NCBI GenBank assembly: GCA_019104905.1
Contig: JAHRXB010000073.1
Coordinates: 1-6,205, forward strand
DNA from: Bdellovibrio sp.
GTDB taxonomy: Bacteria > Bdellovibrionota > Bdellovibrionia > Bdellovibrionales > Bdellovibrionaceae
Length of the DNA stretch: 6,205 nt
Direction: 5' to 3'
Positions 4,517 through 6,205 of the stretch are shown here, one piece after another (position 1 is the first letter of the stretch; each line of letters starts with the position of its first letter). A program made the translations under genes and the position numbers. The notes beneath the pieces were generated by a model that was given only the letters and a program-made list of their open reading frames with translations, was not told the DNA's origin and did not search any database.

Positions 4517-6205
4517 ATGCAAAAACGACTTGTTTATCTTCTGCTCACTTCCGTCTGCTTCTTTTTCTCTCTCCACACTTATGCACAACTGGAAGTTCCC
4601 TCTGAAATTCAGTGGAAAACTTTAACCACGCCCCACTTTCAAATCATTTTTAATGCCAAGCAGCAGGACCTTGGTCTTCTCTATGCCGAGAAGCTCGAAA
4701 AGGCCTACTCTCAACTGCGGTCCTACTTTCGCTCTCTGCCCGAAACAACAGTGGTTATTATAAACGACAAAACAGACGTGACCAATGGATATGCTACTCG
4801 CATTCCCTACCCTCACATTATGGCGTACCCCGTCCTTCCCGGCCCCACAGAGGGATTGGCTGACACGGGCGACTGGGCCTTTGAACTCTTGGCCCATGAA
4901 TACACTCATATTCTCAACTTTGAACCGGCCAATGGGGTGATGAAGCCCTTGCGAGCCGTTTTCGGAAATATTATCGCCCCCAATATTCTGCTGCCCCAGT
5001 GGTGGAAGGAAGGGCTGGCGGTCGAAATGGAAACTCGCCTTGGAAACCATGGACGCCTTCGCTCTTACTACCAAGACGCTGCCATTCGCGCCATGGTCGA
5101 AGATCAAAGCATCTATGACTTTGATATCGCCGAAGCCAACGAGGCCCTCCCGACATGGCCCGAAGGTATGAGGCCTTATTTGTTTGGCTCTTTAATGTGG
5201 AGTCAGATGATGGCCGACAAAGGGACCGAGATCGCGGGAACCCTGAATGAAGAGCAAGGGGGACGCGTCCCCTACTTTATCGAAGCCCCAGCCAAAAAAC
5301 ACCTCGGCCAAAGTTACCCGAACGAATACCGCCTCATGATGCAAGAGACCGTTGTTCGGGCGCAAGATCAAATGAAAACCCTGCGCGAAGCCCCTCTTAC
5401 GCCAGTCGTTTTACCTAAAAATTCTTTTACCTCCGTGAGTGCGCCGGCGATCTCCCCGGACGGCAAACATCTTGCCGTTATCACAGAAGATGACGCCAAC
5501 TCTCGGGCCATTCGCATTGTCACTCGAGAAAAAGACGAACAAAGCTTCCTTGATGCTAAAAGCGCCGACACTGTTGAAAAGTTCAATGAGGCTTTTGAAC
5601 CGTCGACGCCCAAAGATGGCCCCCCCACCGGAAGTATTCAACGCATCAGTTGGTTCCCCAACTCAGACCAGATCGTCTATGACAAAATTGATTATACAAA
5701 CCGAATTGAGCGCTATTCAGATCTCTATGTTTACAATTTGAATACCAAAAAAACAGTCCCTCTCTCTAAAGGTCTGCGCGGACGAGAGCCCGCAGTTTCC
5801 CCAGATGGGGCCACGGTGGTTTTCGTCAAACTTGAGGGCGGGCGCACTCGCTTAGGGCTGCTGCGCCTAAACAACTCTCAACCTCTAGAGGAAATCCTAT
5901 TTTCCCCCGAATTGCAGGAACGCATCTCTTATCCCCTCTTCTGGGACCAAGACACGGTGCTGTTTTCTTTGCGCAAGATTGACGGCAGCGAGCAGCTTTA
6001 TCGTTACTCCCTCTCCAGCAAAAAAAGTGACGTGCTTTTTCCTGAATACAAAAACATCCGCTTTGCGAAAAAGACCTCTGAAGGTTTGCTTTTCACCTCA
6101 GGACAAAACGGCGTCTTGAATCTTTATCTTGCCGACAAAGATCTTCATAAAGCACGCCCCATCTCGAACACTCTCACGGCCTTTTTCACTGGCGACATCG
6201 ACCCC
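4517..6205 (+). CDS. Exported HExxH metallopeptidase fused to TolB-like beta-propeller (3' partial)
   Basis: I read 563 codons from ATG 4517 without a stop to the window edge. A basic N terminus (QKR) and hydrophobic core give a signal peptide, with likely cleavage after HTYA (residue 23). The next 220 or so residues form a gluzincin-like peptidase domain: HEYTH at 127-131 supplies two zinc ligands and the catalytic Glu128, and WKEGLAVEME places the third ligand at Glu165. A YLFGSLMW helix at 221-228 is typical of the MA-clan peptidase MA family. From about residue 305, TolB/PD40 propeller strands appear: ISPDGKHLAVIT (from 312), ISWFPNSDQIVYDK (from 377), AVSPDGATVVFVK (from 426), FWDQDTVLFSL (from 475) and LLFTSGQNG (near 525). 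No lipobox is seen. It is probably periplasmic or surface-exposed; the substrate is unknown. It diverges from pal by 124 bp. Only a weak AGAG precedes the ATG. Confidence 0.85.
   Translation, partial: MQKRLVYLLLTSVCFFFSLHTYAQLEVPSEIQWKTLTTPHFQIIFNAKQQDLGLLYAEKLEKAYSQLRSYFRSLPETTVVIINDKTDVTNGYATRIPYPHIMAYPVLPGPTEGLADTGDWAFELLAHEYTHILNFEPANGVMKPLRAVFGNIIAPNILLPQWWKEGLAVEMETRLGNHGRLRSYYQDAAIRAMVEDQSIYDFDIAEANEALPTWPEGMRPYLFGSLMWSQMMADKGTEIAGTLNEEQGGRVPYFIEAPAKKHLGQSYPNEYRLMMQETVVRAQDQMKTLREAPLTPVVLPKNSFTSVSAPAISPDGKHLAVITEDDANSRAIRIVTREKDEQSFLDAKSADTVEKFNEAFEPSTPKDGPPTGSIQRISWFPNSDQIVYDKIDYTNRIERYSDLYVYNLNTKKTVPLSKGLRGREPAVSPDGATVVFVKLEGGRTRLGLLRLNNSQPLEEILFSPELQERISYPLFWDQDTVLFSLRKIDGSEQLYRYSLSSKKSDVLFPEYKNIRFAKKTSEGLLFTSGQNGVLNLYLADKDLHKARPISNTLTAFFTGDIDP

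Noticed and set aside
4622..5107. 161-residue open frame on the minus strand
   Set aside because: It lies wholly opposite the peptidase-propeller gene, which has a signal peptide and zinc motif; the minus-strand translation shows no recognisable domain and no Shine-Dalgarno.
5620..5626. C7 homopolymer inside the propeller gene as a phase-variation tract
   Set aside because: The frame is intact across it, the tract is short, and no second frame with conserved content continues past it.
5439..5741. 100-residue open frame on the plus strand in another frame
   Set aside because: It sits inside the propeller-coding region, whose own frame stays open; the alternative translation is low-complexity and basic, as expected of a shadow frame.

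Overview
The window looks like a chromosomal core region of a Gram-negative bacterium with a Pal-type outer membrane, most likely Bdellovibrio-like (Bdellovibrionota or a related former deltaproteobacterial group). The evidence is a cysteine-containing Pal motif (GHCDARGT), several small lipoproteins with clear lipoboxes, and a membrane protein whose charged juxtamembrane segment (RRFILNKSFQ) resembles those common in that group. The taxonomic call is inference; there is no rRNA here.

Layout. Bases 1-636 (+) hold the 3' part of a two-helix membrane protein with a HAMP-like domain. Its end overlaps, tail to tail, the end of smpB. Bases 581-4392 (-) form one tightly packed six-gene cluster, read right to left: pal, a small DUF4398-like lipoprotein, a lipoprotein form of CpoB/YbgF, tsaD, rsmA and smpB. 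Junctions are 16 nt, a 4-nt overlap, a 4-nt gap, a 4-nt overlap and a 4-nt overlap, so a single transcript is very likely. A 124-bp divergent intergenic region (4393-4516) carries a good candidate promoter and a perfect Shine-Dalgarno for pal. Bases 4517-6205 (+) are one uninterrupted reading frame that leaves the window still open. It encodes an exported protein with an HEYTH zinc-metallopeptidase domain followed by TolB-like beta-propeller repeats.

How the genes fit together. The first half of the minus-strand cluster is envelope biology: Pal holds outer membrane to peptidoglycan, CpoB belongs to the Tol-Pal/cell-wall coordination machinery, and the DUF4398 lipoprotein sits between them. 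The second half is translation: t6A tRNA modification (TsaD), 16S rRNA dimethylation (RsmA) and ribosome rescue (SmpB). tolQ, tolR, tolA and a conventional tolB are not in the window. The protein divergent from pal carries a propeller of the TolB type fused to a peptidase, which makes it the most interesting object here.

Other points worth a look are the slippery A7 tract at the cpoB/tsaD junction, where a -1 shift would recreate the stop/start overlap seen at the other junctions, and the coding overlap of the SmpB tail with the HAMP protein. I saw no tRNA, rRNA, tmRNA, CRISPR, insertion sequence or convincing intrinsic terminator.
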